A stretch of DNA of 64,000 bases, taken from the NCBI RefSeq assembly GCF_021245725.1, contig NZ_JAJGSX010000016.1, positions 1 through 64,000 on the forward strand, given 5' to 3'. The notes below the pieces were generated by a model, which saw only the letters and a program-made list of their open reading frames with translations, did not search any database and had not been told where the DNA came from. This DNA comes from Pseudonocardia sp. TRM90224. Lineage in GTDB: Bacteria > Actinomycetota > Actinomycetes > Mycobacteriales > Pseudonocardiaceae. Positions 16,493 to 24,653 of this stretch are shown here, piece by piece (within the stretch, counting starts at the first letter, position 1; every line of letters begins with the position of its first letter). The position numbers and the translations under genes are program-made.

Positions 16493-16768
16493 GTGGGCCA
16501 AGAACACAGACGTCCGTCTGTGTCTCAGCGTCTCCATCTGGCCAGGGCCACCGTGCCCGTGACCTGTCTCAGCGACGGCAGGGCGCACGACGTGCCCGAC
16601 GTCGAGTTCACCCGTGCTTCCGGGCACTACCAAGCCATCTGCGGGCACACCGTGTACGCGGCGCCGATGGTCGAGCCCGACGGGAAGCCGTGCCAGCTCT
16701 GCACAGAGATGTGGGAGCTGAACCACGAGCAGCAGCGGGTGGGCCGGTTCGGGCGGCTCTCGGGCTGA
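16493..16768 (+). CDS. Small Cys-containing conserved-type protein, unknown function
   Basis: A 91-residue protein if started at GTG 16493, which has AGGGGGAG just upstream; an ATG at 16454 is also in frame. I do not recognise a named family. Visible features are an H-Y-Q-A-I-C-G-H segment and a later C-Q-L-C pair, which could form a zinc-binding C-x-H...C-x-x-C site. The hydrophobic T-V-Y-A-A-P-M-V segment lies between them. It is divergent from the DUF397/XRE pair, a context often populated by small actinobacterial regulatory proteins. Confidence 0.6.
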   Translation: MGQEHRRPSVSQRLHLARATVPVTCLSDGRAHDVPDVEFTRASGHYQAICGHTVYAAPMVEPDGKPCQLCTEMWELNHEQQRVGRFGRLSG

Positions 16769-17101
16769 CGCCCGGGGGCTGCATGTGGCGAGCGACGAGC
16801 GGCTGCACCCGCCGTCGTCCGGCCGCCCGTGCGTTTCCGCCGATCCCACGTCGACCAGCGGCGTCTGTCACACCACGACCTCTGTTCGTGGCCGCCGCGT
16901 TGGGTCCGTGGTTGTATCGGCCCCATGTCTCCGACCGGCCGGACGAGCAGCGCGCTCCAGGGGCCGCTCTGGGCAGGCCGCCGCGGCGATCAGTTCGACG
17001 AGCCCATGTTCTTCAGGCGCTGTCGCTGAACGCCGCCGGTGCCTCGGGAAGTACTGCGGCACCGGACGACCTGTCCGCTCCCGACCCGGTGAGGTGCCGC
17101 G
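16769..17101. other. Intergenic region without recognised gene
   Basis: About 330 bp between the small Cys protein and the 2OG oxygenase. Short frames on both strands are Arg-rich or lack a ribosome site and show no recognisable domain. The right end carries GTGAGG shortly before ATG 17102. A promoter for the three-gene operon downstream must lie here, but I see no clear operator or repeat. Confidence 0.5.
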
Positions 17102-18115
17102 ATGGTCAGTACCCGCTCACTCCCGATCATCGATCTCGCGCGGTTCGACGGCGCCGAACGCGCGGCCGCGCTCGCCGAGCTGCGTGTCGCCGCGCACGAG
17201 GTCGGCTTCTTCTACGTGCAGGGCCACGGCGTCCCGTCGGACGTCCTGTCCGGGATCATGAACGTCGCGCAGCGCTTCTTCGCGCTGCCGATCGACCAGC
17301 GGCTGGAGATCGAGAACGTCCGGTCGCCCCAGTTCCGCGGTTACACGCGAGTGGGCACCGAGCACACCGGCGGCACGGCCGACCAGCGCGAGCAGCTCGA
17401 CATCGGCCCCGAACGCGCGGCGCTCGAACTCGGTGCCGGCGACCCCGACTACCTGCGGCTCGTCGGGCCGAACCAGTGGCCGTCGGCCCTGCCGGAGCTG
17501 CGTGACGTCGTGCTGCGCTGGCAGGCGGAGGCGCTGCGGGTGAGCCGCGAGGTGCTGCGCGCGCTGGCGGCGGCGCTCGGCCAGCCCGCCGACTACTTCG
17601 ACCGATGGTTCGACGACGAGGCCGCGGTGCACGTCAAGGTCGTGCACTACCCGCCGCGGGCGTCCGTCGACGCCGATCAGGGGGTCGGCAGCCACAAGGA
17701 CTACGGCTACCTCGCGCTGCTGCAGCAGGACGAGGTCGGCGGCCTGCAGGTGCAGCTGCGCGACGGATCGTGGATCGACGCCGTGCCGGTGCCGGGAGCG
17801 TTCGTCTTCAACATCGGCGAGATGCTGGAGATCGCGACCCAGGGCTACCTGCGCGCCACCCAGCACCGCGTGCTCAGCCCACCGGCGGGGATCGACCGCT
17901 ACTCGGTGCCGTTCTTCCTCGGCCCGCGGCTCGATGCCGTCGTCGAGCCGCTCGAACTGCCGGCGGAGCTGGCCGCCGACGCGAACGGGGTAGCCGACGA
18001 CCCGGACAACCCGTTGCTGGCGGAGTTCGGCGAGAACGCGCTGGTCGGCTGGCTGCGCTCGCACCCGCGGGTGGCGGAGCGCTGGTGGTCGGACGTGCTG
18101 GCGAGACGATCGTGA
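17102..18115 (+). CDS. 2OG-Fe(II) oxygenase, isopenicillin N synthase-like
   Basis: A 337-residue protein with an N-terminal DIOX_N region (I-I-D-L-A near residue 8; G-F-F-Y-V-Q-G-H-G-V near 34-43) and a C-terminal jelly-roll. The iron ligands are visible: H-K-D in S-H-K-D-Y-G-Y-L-A-L-L (about 198-200) and the distal His in A-T-Q-H-R-V (about 257). The co-substrate Arg lies in D-R-Y-S-V-P-F-F (about 268). It is the first gene of an operon with MetY and a hydrolase, its stop overlapping the next start by GTGA. It probably oxidises a small molecule linked to sulfur amino-acid metabolism; substrate unknown. Confidence 0.88.
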   Translation: MVSTRSLPIIDLARFDGAERAAALAELRVAAHEVGFFYVQGHGVPSDVLSGIMNVAQRFFALPIDQRLEIENVRSPQFRGYTRVGTEHTGGTADQREQLDIGPERAALELGAGDPDYLRLVGPNQWPSALPELRDVVLRWQAEALRVSREVLRALAAALGQPADYFDRWFDDEAAVHVKVVHYPPRASVDADQGVGSHKDYGYLALLQQDEVGGLQVQLRDGSWIDAVPVPGAFVFNIGEMLEIATQGYLRATQHRVLSPPAGIDRYSVPFFLGPRLDAVVEPLELPAELAADANGVADDPDNPLLAEFGENALVGWLRSHPRVAERWWSDVLARRS

Positions 18116-19407
18116 ACAGCAACGGCTGGCGGTTCGAGACCCGCGCGCTGCACGCCGGCGCGGTGCCCGACCCGGCGACGGGCGCGCGGGCCGTCCCGAT
18201 CTACCAGACCACCTCGTACGTCTTCGACGACGCGACGCACGCGGCGGAGGCGTTCGCGCTGCGCGACCTGCAGACCCACGCTTACACGCGGCTGTCCAAC
18301 CCGACGACGGCGGTCGTCGAGGAGCGGTTGGCGTCGCTGGAGGGCGGGGTCGCCGCCGTTGCCGTCGGCAGTGGGCAGGCCGCGGTGACGCTGTCGTTGC
18401 TCAACCTCGCCCGGGCCGGCGACCACGTCGTCGCGTCGGCCGCGCTGTACGGGGGCACGTACAACCTGCTGGCCCACACCTTCGGTGAGCTCGGGATCGG
18501 CGTGACGTTCGTGGCCGATCCCGACGACCCCGACGCCTGGGCGGCCGCGATCACGCCGCGGACCCGGGCGCTGTTCGCCGAGAGCATCGGCAACCCGCGC
18601 GGCAACGTGCTCGACGTCGCCACGGTCGCCGGTGTCGCACACGCCGCGGGCGTGCCGCTGGTCGTCGACAACACGGTGCCGACCCCGTGGCTGATGCGGC
18701 CGATCGAGCACGGCGCCGACATCGTGGTGCACTCGACGACGAAGTTCCTCGCCGGTCACGGCACGGCGATCGGCGGTGTTGTCGTCGACGCCGGCCGGTT
18801 CGACTTCGGTGCCGACCCGCAGCGCTGGCCGGGCTTCACACGTCCCGACCCGAGCTACGCGGGCCTCGTCTTCTGGGACGCGTTCGGCGCCGACGGGCTC
18901 GCCTATGCGTTGCGGCTGCGCACCAAGCTGCTGCGCGACCTCGGACCTGCGCCGTCGCCGTTCAACAGCTTCCTGCTGCTGCAGGGCATCGAGACGCTCC
19001 CGCTGCGGATGGAGCGGCACGTCGCCAACGCGACCGCGATCGCCGCATGGCTGCAGGAACACCCGCAGGTCAGCGCGGTGCACTACCCGGGGCTCGCGTC
19101 GAGCCCTTGGCGCGCGGCGGCCGAGCGCTACCTGCCCCTCGGTGCGGGCGCGGTGCTCGCGTTCGAGGTCGAGGGCGGAGTTTCCGCAGGCCAGCGGCTC
19201 GTCGGCGGGCTGAGGCTGTTCAGCCACCTCGCCAACATCGGCGACGTGCGCAGCCTCGTCATCCATCCGGCGTCGACGACACACGCGCAGCTCGACCCTG
19301 CCCAGCAGGCCGCGAGCGGTGTGACACCAGGACTTGTACGGCTGTCCGTCGGCATCGAAGGCGTCGACGACCTGATCAACGATCTGAAAGCGGGGCTGGC
19401 GGCATGA
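18112..19407 (+). CDS. metY: O-acetylhomoserine sulfhydrylase-like PLP enzyme
   Basis: A 431-residue Cys/Met-metabolism PLP enzyme. Start is GTG 18112, overlapping the previous stop. Features are the N-terminal F-E-T-R-A-L-H-A-G, Y-Q-T-T-S-Y-V-F, the substrate loop Y-T-R-L-S-N-P-T (about 62-69) and the PLP lysine in H-S-T-T-K-F-L-A-G-H-G (about 210). The C-terminal S-V-G-I-E motif is also present. Length and V-F-D-D/H-G-T features fit MetY-type O-acetylhomoserine aminocarboxypropyltransferase better than cystathionine gamma-synthase. No homoserine acetyltransferase (MetX) is adjacent; the next gene is a lipase-like hydrolase. The symbol reflects family, not proven function. Confidence 0.85.
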   Translation: MNSNGWRFETRALHAGAVPDPATGARAVPIYQTTSYVFDDATHAAEAFALRDLQTHAYTRLSNPTTAVVEERLASLEGGVAAVAVGSGQAAVTLSLLNLARAGDHVVASAALYGGTYNLLAHTFGELGIGVTFVADPDDPDAWAAAITPRTRALFAESIGNPRGNVLDVATVAGVAHAAGVPLVVDNTVPTPWLMRPIEHGADIVVHSTTKFLAGHGTAIGGVVVDAGRFDFGADPQRWPGFTRPDPSYAGLVFWDAFGADGLAYALRLRTKLLRDLGPAPSPFNSFLLLQGIETLPLRMERHVANATAIAAWLQEHPQVSAVHYPGLASSPWRAAAERYLPLGAGAVLAFEVEGGVSAGQRLVGGLRLFSHLANIGDVRSLVIHPASTTHAQLDPAQQAASGVTPGLVRLSVGIEGVDDLINDLKAGLAA

Positions 19408-20279
19408 CGACAGAGCGGGAGACGGCACCGCCGGAACAGTTCGCGGGCCGCCACGGGGTGGTGCGCTACCGGCGGTGGCGGCCGGAGCGGAAGCCGGTCG
19501 CGGAGCTCGTGGTGCTGCACGGGCTGGGTGAGCACGGCGGACAGTACGCGCCGCTCGCCGAGGCGGCGGTAGCGGCCGGGCTCGAAGTATGGGCCCCCGA
19601 CCTGGCCGGACACGGCCGCAGCGACGGGGAGCGGGTGCTCATCCACGACCTCGACGACCTCGTGGCCGACGCGGAGACGCTGCTTCGGGTGATCAAGGTC
19701 GCCCGGCCGGGCGTGCCGGTCGTCGTTGTCGGGCACTCGCTCGGCTCCGCGATCGCGACGCTGCTCGTCGGCGAGATCCGCCCGCGGCCCGACACCGACA
19801 GCGGGATCGACGACCCCGCCGCCGACGTCGTCGGGCTGGTGCTGGCCGGCTCGTCGCTGACCACGTCCGGCGGGCTCGACGCGCTGATCGCCTCCGGGCT
19901 CGACCCGATGGACCTGCGCAAGGACCCCGGCGAGCTGGTGCGCGACCCCGACCAGGCGCAGCGGGTGCGCGAGGACCCGCTGGTGTGGGACGGCGGGCTG
20001 CGCCCCGAGACGCTGCGCGCGCTGCGGGCGGCGTCGTCACGCACGGCGCGGCTCGTCGCGATCGGGGCGCTCGACCACCTCCCGGTGCTCCTCCTGCACG
20101 GCGAGGAGGACGACCTCGCGCCGGTCGAGGCGGCGAAGCAGGTGGCCGACACGCTGCCGCGCGGGCGGATCGTCGTCTACCCGGAGGACCGGCACAACAT
20201 CCTCCACGAGCTCGACCGCAAGGCCGTGCACGAGGAGCTGATCCGCTTCGCGATCGCGGTCACGGGCGCGCGCGTCTGA
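19404..20279 (+). CDS. Alpha/beta hydrolase, monoacylglycerol lipase-like
   Basis: A 291-residue serine hydrolase, ATG overlapping the MetY stop (ATGA). Motifs are the oxyanion strand V-V-L-H-G-L-G-E-H (about 34-42), D-L-A-G-H-G-R-S-D-G (about 65-74), nucleophile elbow G-H-S-L-G (Ser near 114), the acid in H-G-E-E-D-D-L-A-P (about 233-241) and the His in E-D-R-H-N-I-L-H (about 263). The H-G-x-G-E-H plus G-H-G-R-S-D pattern is typical of monoglyceride lipases. In this MetY position one might expect a homoserine acyltransferase, which has the same fold, but the motifs favour a lipase. A family-1 palindrome begins 4 nt after its stop. Confidence 0.85.
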   Translation: MTTERETAPPEQFAGRHGVVRYRRWRPERKPVAELVVLHGLGEHGGQYAPLAEAAVAAGLEVWAPDLAGHGRSDGERVLIHDLDDLVADAETLLRVIKVARPGVPVVVVGHSLGSAIATLLVGEIRPRPDTDSGIDDPAADVVGLVLAGSSLTTSGGLDALIASGLDPMDLRKDPGELVRDPDQAQRVREDPLVWDGGLRPETLRALRAASSRTARLVAIGALDHLPVLLLHGEEDDLAPVEAAKQVADTLPRGRIVVYPEDRHNILHELDRKAVHEELIRFAIAVTGARV

Positions 20280-20283
20280 CCCG

Positions 20284-20353
20284 AAGCTCCCCACCGTTTT
20301 GCCAACCTGCACGCCGTTTTGCGTGTGCAGATTGGCAAAACGGTGGGGAAGTT
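20284..20353. repeat. Family-1 palindrome, variant B (copy 3)
   Basis: The outer arms are shared with variant A (CTCCCCACCGTTTTG / CAAAACGGTGGGGAAG). The inner arms are instead CCAACCTGCAC and GTGCAGATTGG. It starts 4 nt after the hydrolase stop. The loop again contains GTTTTG. Confidence 0.9.
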
Positions 20354-20452
20354 GGGCGGGGTGCTCGGGGCGGGTGCGCCGATCGGAGCAGTGGGCGGTT
20401 CCGCAGAGGTATCGGAGATCACTCGCACGGCGGGGGCGACGACCTGCGCAAG

Positions 20453-20471
20453 AAAGGTTAGCCTGACCTTT
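20453..20471. promoter_or_regulatory. IdeR/DtxR-type iron box
   Basis: AAAGGTTAGCCTGACCTTT has matched AAAGGT/ACCTTT arms. Its core AGGTTAG-x-CT-x-ACCT agrees with the actinobacterial iron box at 13 of 19 positions by hand count. It ends 48 bp before the ornithine oxygenase ATG, a position suited to Fe(II)-dependent repression. Confidence 0.85.
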
Positions 20472-20519
20472 CCTGAGGGCATGCGGACCTTGCATGCACC
20501 CGTGCTCGAGAGGACGACG

Positions 20520-21881
20520 ATGGCGCACGCTGCCCCCGCCCGAACGCAGCCGGACCGCGAGGTCCTCGACGTAGTGGGGGTGGGGTTCGGGCCGTCCAAC
20601 CTCGCGCTGGCGATCGCGCTGCACGAGCACAACGCGGCCGTCCCACCCGAGCGCCGGCTCACCGTGCGGTTCGTCGAGCAGCAGGGCAGGTTCGGCTGGC
20701 ACCGCGGCATGCTGATCGACGACGCGACGATGCAGGTCTCGTTCCTCAAGGACCTCGTCACGCTGCGGAACCCGGCCAGCCCGTTCAGCTTCCTGTCGTA
20801 CCTGCACTCGAAGCGCCGGCTCGTCGACTTCATCAACTACGGCAGCGTCTACCCGACCCGCCTGGAGTTCCACGACTACCTCGAATGGGCCGCGCAGCGG
20901 TTCGCCGAGCAGATCCGCTACGGCACCGAGGTCGTCGAGATCCTGCCGGTGCGAGACGGCGGCGACGTCGAGCTGCTCGACGTCGTGTGCCGGGCCGCCG
21001 ACGGCACGGTCACGCGGCTGCGCGCCCGCAACGTCGTGCTGGCCACCGGCCTGGTCCCGAACGTCCCGCAAGGGGTCGCGCTGGGCGAACGCGTCTGGCA
21101 CGCGCGCGACCTCATGAACCGCGTGCCGGAGCTCGTCGAGCCGAAGCGGCTCGCGGTGGTCGGGGCCGGGCAGAGCGCCGCGGAGGCCGTCGACTACCTG
21201 CATCGCACCTTCCCGGCGGCCGAGGTGTGCGCGGTGTTCGCGCGGTACGGGTTCAGCCCCGCCGACGACAGCTCGTTCGCGAACCGGATCTTCGACCCGG
21301 CCGCCGTCGACGACTTCTACGTCGCGCCCGATGCCGTCAAGGACATGCTGCTCGGCTACCACGCGAACACGAACTACTCGGTGGTGGACACCGCGCTGAT
21401 CGAGTCGCTCTACCGCCGGCACTACCACGAGATGGTTGCCGGGCACGAGCGGCTGCGGTTCCTCAACGTCTCGCGGATCACCGGCGTCGCCGGCTTCTCC
21501 GACCGCGTCGAGCTGACCGTCGAGTCGATGCTGGACGGCGCTTGCGAGGTGCTCAGCACCGACGCCGTGGTCTACGCGACCGGCTACCGATCGCACGACC
21601 CGCTGTGGCTGCTCACGACCGACCTCGCCGCCGCCTGCACGCGCGACGAGCTGGGCAGGCCCGTGTTCCGTCGCGACTACCGGATGTCCACCGGGCGGCT
21701 GCCCGACGGCGCGCCGCTCACGGCCGGGCTGTTCGTGCAGGGTGCGACCGAGCACACGCACGGCATCTCGTCGACGCTGCTTTCGAACGTCGCCGTGCGT
21801 TCGGGGGAGATCGTTGCCGCGCTGACCGCCCGCACCGAACGGCTCGCGACGCCGTCGATGGCGAGCGCAGCAGCCCGCTGA
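20520..21881 (+). CDS. L-ornithine N5-oxygenase / L-lysine N6-oxygenase
   Basis: A 453-residue flavin N-hydroxylase of the SidA/PvdA/IucD family, which makes the hydroxylamine used in hydroxamate siderophores. Start at ATG 20520. Features are the FAD site V-G-V-G-F-G-P-S-N-L-A-L-A-I-A-L (about 18-33), the segment M-Q-V-S-F-L-K-D-L-V-T-L-R-N-P (about 70-84), the NADPH site V-V-G-A-G-Q-S-A-A-E (about 213-222) and the late D-A-V-V-Y-A-T-G-Y. Pairing with the formyltransferase downstream makes ornithine the likely substrate. The iron box upstream predicts induction by iron starvation. Confidence 0.92.
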   Translation: MAHAAPARTQPDREVLDVVGVGFGPSNLALAIALHEHNAAVPPERRLTVRFVEQQGRFGWHRGMLIDDATMQVSFLKDLVTLRNPASPFSFLSYLHSKRRLVDFINYGSVYPTRLEFHDYLEWAAQRFAEQIRYGTEVVEILPVRDGGDVELLDVVCRAADGTVTRLRARNVVLATGLVPNVPQGVALGERVWHARDLMNRVPELVEPKRLAVVGAGQSAAEAVDYLHRTFPAAEVCAVFARYGFSPADDSSFANRIFDPAAVDDFYVAPDAVKDMLLGYHANTNYSVVDTALIESLYRRHYHEMVAGHERLRFLNVSRITGVAGFSDRVELTVESMLDGACEVLSTDAVVYATGYRSHDPLWLLTTDLAAACTRDELGRPVFRRDYRMSTGRLPDGAPLTAGLFVQGATEHTHGISSTLLSNVAVRSGEIVAALTARTERLATPSMASAAAR

Positions 21882-21929
21882 GAACAGCACCCGTTCAGCC
21901 ACGAAGTCGGATCCGAGGAAGGAGCCTGG

Positions 21930-22889
21930 ATGCGCGTCGTCGCGTTCGGATACATGACATGGGGTCGGCGGACGATCGAGGCGGTGCTCGCCGCGGGCCA
22001 CGAGGTGCCGCTGATCGTCACGCACCCCGATAGCGACAACGCGTACGAGAAGATCTTCAACGAGTCCGTCGCCGAGCTGGCCGCCGACCACGGGATCCCG
22101 GTGCTCGTGCGCAACCGGGCGGAGGACACCGATGTCCACGAGGCCGTCGCCGCGGCGCAGGCCGACGTCATGGTCGTCTCCAACTGGCGGACGTGGCTGC
22201 CGCCCTCGCTCTACTCGATCCCGCGGCTGGGCACCCTCAACGTGCACGACGCGCTGTTGCCGGCCTACGCGGGGTTCGCGCCGCTGAACTGGGCGTTGAT
22301 CAACGACGAGCCCGAGGTCGGCGTCACGGCGCATATGATGAACGCCGAGTTCGACGCGGGCGACATCGTGCTGCAGCGCTCCACGCCGATCACGGACGAG
22401 GACACGATCGTCGAGCTGTTCGACCGCACGCTCGCGATGTTCGGCCCGATCACGGTCGACGGGCTGGAGCTGGTCGCGAGCGGCCGCACCGACTGGACGC
22501 CGCAGGACCGCAAGGCCGCCTCGTACTTCCACCGCCGCAGCGAGGAGGACAACCGCATCGACTGGACGTGGCCGGCGCGCGACATCTTCAACCTGGTCAG
22601 GGCCCAGCTCGACCCGTACCCGAACGCCTACTGCTTCTACGGCACGCAGCGGTTGCGGGTGCTCGGCGCGTCGGTAACCGACGACGTGATCGGCGGGACG
22701 CCCGGGCGCATCGTCATCCGGCGGGGGAGCGGCGTGGTGATCGTCGCCGGGGCCGATGCCCGGCGCGGACGCAACCGTGGGCTCGTCGTCGAGCGGGTGC
22801 GGACCGACGACGGCCGGGAGCACGCCGCCGCCGAGTTCTTCCCGCACATGGGCGGCTACCTGACCTCCCGTCCGAGCGCGTTCGCGTAA
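21930..22889 (+). CDS. N5-hydroxyornithine formyltransferase (Fmt-like)
   Basis: A 319-residue formyltransferase using N10-formyltetrahydrofolate. The N-terminal Rossmann-like domain carries the Asn-His pair in L-N-V-H-D-A-L-L-P-A-Y (about 103-113) and the partner Asp in E-F-D-A-G-D-I-V (about 140). The C-terminal OB-like domain begins near residue 210. In rhodochelin- and coelichelin-type pathways such enzymes formylate N5-hydroxyornithine before NRPS assembly. AAGGAGCC precedes the ATG, 48 nt after the oxygenase, so the two are cotranscribed under the iron box. No NRPS follows. tRNA formylation is unlikely given the pairing. Confidence 0.88.
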   Translation: MRVVAFGYMTWGRRTIEAVLAAGHEVPLIVTHPDSDNAYEKIFNESVAELAADHGIPVLVRNRAEDTDVHEAVAAAQADVMVVSNWRTWLPPSLYSIPRLGTLNVHDALLPAYAGFAPLNWALINDEPEVGVTAHMMNAEFDAGDIVLQRSTPITDEDTIVELFDRTLAMFGPITVDGLELVASGRTDWTPQDRKAASYFHRRSEEDNRIDWTWPARDIFNLVRAQLDPYPNAYCFYGTQRLRVLGASVTDDVIGGTPGRIVIRRGSGVVIVAGADARRGRNRGLVVERVRTDDGREHAAAEFFPHMGGYLTSRPSAFA

Positions 22890-22948
22890 GGAAGTACTCA
22901 CGTCCGGGCCGCCCGTTCGTCCGATGCTGGGCGTGGGAGGTGGTCTCG

Positions 22949-23227
22949 TTGACGATCCGGTTGTACCCAGGCGCGCCGCCCGTTCTCGGCGATGCGGAGC
23001 GGATCCCGTCGCAGGAGCGGGCCCGGCTGCGGGCCGCCGCGCTGCGGGCGAAGCGGCTCCACCCGGGGCCGCTCGGCGAGCTGGTGAGCCGCGAGCTGCT
23101 GGCCTACGCCGACTTCGGGATCGGCTTCGGCCGCGATTCGCTCATCCCGCGGCTCTGCGCACAGGTGCTGGCCGAGACCGTCGACAACGACGTTCTGGTC
23201 GATCTCAGCGCTCAGAAACAGCCATAA
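22949..23227 (+). CDS. Small hypothetical protein with repeat-encoded C-terminus
   Basis: About 92 residues if started at TTG 22949, which has GGGAGGTGG 6-13 nt upstream; GTG 22940 would add three residues. I do not recognise a named domain. The body contains L-R-A-K-R-L-H-P-G-P-L-G-E-L, E-L-L-A-Y-A-D-F-G-I-G-F-G and S-L-I-P-R-L-C-A-Q-V-L. It looks like a real small actinobacterial protein, with clean coding bias and a ribosome site. The last 16 residues (V-D-N-D-V-L-V-D-L...) and the stop codon come from the family-2 palindrome, so the natural tail may have been replaced. Its stop overlaps that of the convergent MerR gene. Confidence 0.65.
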   Translation: MTIRLYPGAPPVLGDAERIPSQERARLRAAALRAKRLHPGPLGELVSRELLAYADFGIGFGRDSLIPRLCAQVLAETVDNDVLVDLSAQKQP

Positions 23228-23240
23228 CGTCGTTGTCGAC
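23180..23240. repeat. Family-2 61-bp palindrome (copy b)
   Basis: The outer arms GTCGACAACGACGTT and AACGTCGTTGTCGAC are perfect. The interior matches the reverse complement of copy c (56 of 61 positions overall). Two convergent genes both end inside it: the + strand small ORF stops at 23225-23227 and MerR stops at 23205-23207. Confidence 0.93.
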
Positions 23241-23615
23241 GTCCACGACGGGCCGCTGCGCGGCGTTCCGGTAGGCGCCGATCTTGCCGTCGAGCACGAC
23301 CAGCTCGCGCCTGATCCGCTCCATCTTCGCCAGCACGGCCGAGCGGTGGTTCTCGAGCAGCTCCAGGCGGCGGGCGGGCTCCCGGTCGCCGTCGATCGCC
23401 ACGAAGCGGCGCAGGTCGGCCATGGTCATGCCGGTCTCCCGGAGGCACCGCAGGATCCGCAGCCACCCGAGATCGCCCTCGGTGAAGGCCCGGGCGCCCG
23501 CGGACGTCCGGGTCACCGCACCGAGGATCCCGAGCCGGTCGTAGTAGCGGATGGTGTCGATCGAGAGTTCGGTCTGCCGCGCGGCCTCCGAGATGTTCAC
23601 GCCCGAGATGTTCAC
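23205..23615 (-). CDS. MerR-family regulator
   Basis: A 136-residue MerR protein starting at GTG 23615, overlapping the AKR stop by GTGA; a second GTG at 23600 is possible. The N-terminal winged helix reads S-E-A-A-R-Q-T-E-L-S-I-D-T-I-R-Y-Y-D-R-L-G-I-L, followed by R-A-F-T-E-G-D-L-G-W-L and a coiled-coil helix. There are no Cys ligands, so metal sensing is unlikely; it resembles MerR regulators of aldo/keto reductases. The C-terminal tail V-D-N-D-V-M-A-V-S-E-R is encoded by the family-2 palindrome. It probably acts on the palindrome upstream of the AKR gene. Confidence 0.88.
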   Translation of the reverse strand: MNISGVNISEAARQTELSIDTIRYYDRLGILGAVTRTSAGARAFTEGDLGWLRILRCLRETGMTMADLRRFVAIDGDREPARRLELLENHRSAVLAKMERIRRELVVLDGKIGAYRNAAQRPVVDVDNDVMAVSER

Positions 23616-24604
23616 ACCCGTGATGGTGCCTCGACGAGCCTGTCGACGGCGACGACCTGATCGGCGGTGAGCGGTCCGAGCGGCAGCGCGCCGGCCAGCT
23701 CGCGCGCCTGCTCGGGCGTGCGCACGCCGGGCAGCGCGATCGCCCGCGGCGACCTGCCCCACACGTAGGCCAGCGCCCCTTGCACGAGGGTGCGTCCCCC
23801 GGACGTCAGGATCTCCCGGACGGCGTCGACGCGGGCCACCCACTCGGGCATGCGATCGGCGTGGAAGTAGTCCAACCACTGGTAGTGGCGGCGGACGTCG
23901 GCCGGCGCGAGCGGGTCGGGGGTGCGGTAGCGGCCGCTGAGCAGGCCCATCGCCAGCGGCGTCCTGGCGAGCACGGCTAGATCGTGCTCGTCGCACGCCG
24001 CGAGCGCCGGCTCGTCCGCGCCGAACACGTTGAGCTGCTGCTGCACGGCGACGCAGTGCCCGCCGGCGGCGACGGTCGCGATGACGTCCGGGCTGGTGGC
24101 GCTCGTGCCGTAAGCGCGGATCTTGCCGGCCTCGACCAGCTGCTCGAAGGCCTGCACGGCTTCGGCGGCCTGCTCCGGGGTGCAGCCACCGGGGTGGATC
24201 TGCAGGAGGTCGATGTGGTCGACGCCGAGCCTGCGCAGGCTCGCGTCGCAGGCAACCAGCACGTGCGCCGCGCTCAGGTCCACGTCGGAGCCGACGCGGG
24301 CGACCTCGTCGAAGACCAGCCCGACCTTGGTCGCGATCACGACGTCGTCGCGGAACGGCCGGACGGCCCGCCCGACGACCCGCTCGGAGTGCCCGCAACC
24401 GTAGACGTCGGCGGTGTCGATCAGCCGCACCCCGCTGTCGTACGCCGCCCGCACCGCCGCGACCGACACGTCGTCGTCGGCGGGGCCCCAGCCGGCGGGT
24501 CGGCCGCCGAAGTCCCATTCGCCGCCGAGCGCCCAGGTGCCGATGCCGAGCGCCGGCACGGTTCGGTCGCCGATGGGCCGTTGTGGTGTGGGTTGCGGTG
24601 TCAT
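23612..24604 (-). CDS. Aldo/keto reductase
   Basis: A 330-residue NADPH-dependent AKR with a TIM barrel. Start at ATG 24604 (M-T-P-Q-P-T-P-Q), directly downstream of the MerR-type promoter. Catalytic features are D-T-A-D-V-Y-G (Asp near 64, Tyr near 68), the Lys in A-T-K-V-G-L (about 92) and H-I-D-L-L-Q-I-H-P (His near 136). The C-terminal A-I-A-L-P-G-V-R-T-P-E-Q segment binds NADP. It is the first gene of a two-gene operon with MerR, enclosed between inverted family-2 palindromes. Physiological substrate unknown. Confidence 0.9.
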   Translation of the reverse strand: MTPQPTPQRPIGDRTVPALGIGTWALGGEWDFGGRPAGWGPADDDVSVAAVRAAYDSGVRLIDTADVYGCGHSERVVGRAVRPFRDDVVIATKVGLVFDEVARVGSDVDLSAAHVLVACDASLRRLGVDHIDLLQIHPGGCTPEQAAEAVQAFEQLVEAGKIRAYGTSATSPDVIATVAAGGHCVAVQQQLNVFGADEPALAACDEHDLAVLARTPLAMGLLSGRYRTPDPLAPADVRRHYQWLDYFHADRMPEWVARVDAVREILTSGGRTLVQGALAYVWGRSPRAIALPGVRTPEQARELAGALPLGPLTADQVVAVDRLVEAPSRV

Positions 24605-24619
24605 GGACCGCACGCTGCA

Positions 24620-24639
24620 CCCTGGAGCGCGCTCCAGGG
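24620..24639. promoter_or_regulatory. MerR-type operator within the AKR-merR promoter
   Basis: CCCTGGAGCGCGCTCCAGGG is a perfect 20-bp palindrome 15 bp upstream of the AKR start. On the minus strand it separates TTGCCC from CAGCGT by 19 bp. Such overlong -35/-10 spacing, with the operator between, is the hallmark of MerR-activated promoters. Confidence 0.78.
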
Positions 24640-24653
24640 CAAGCGCGGTGAGC

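Noticed and set aside
16829..17062. Small ORFs on both strands in the gap before the 2OG oxygenase
   Set aside because: No ribosome site or domain is visible and composition is Arg-rich, as expected of random frames at this GC content.
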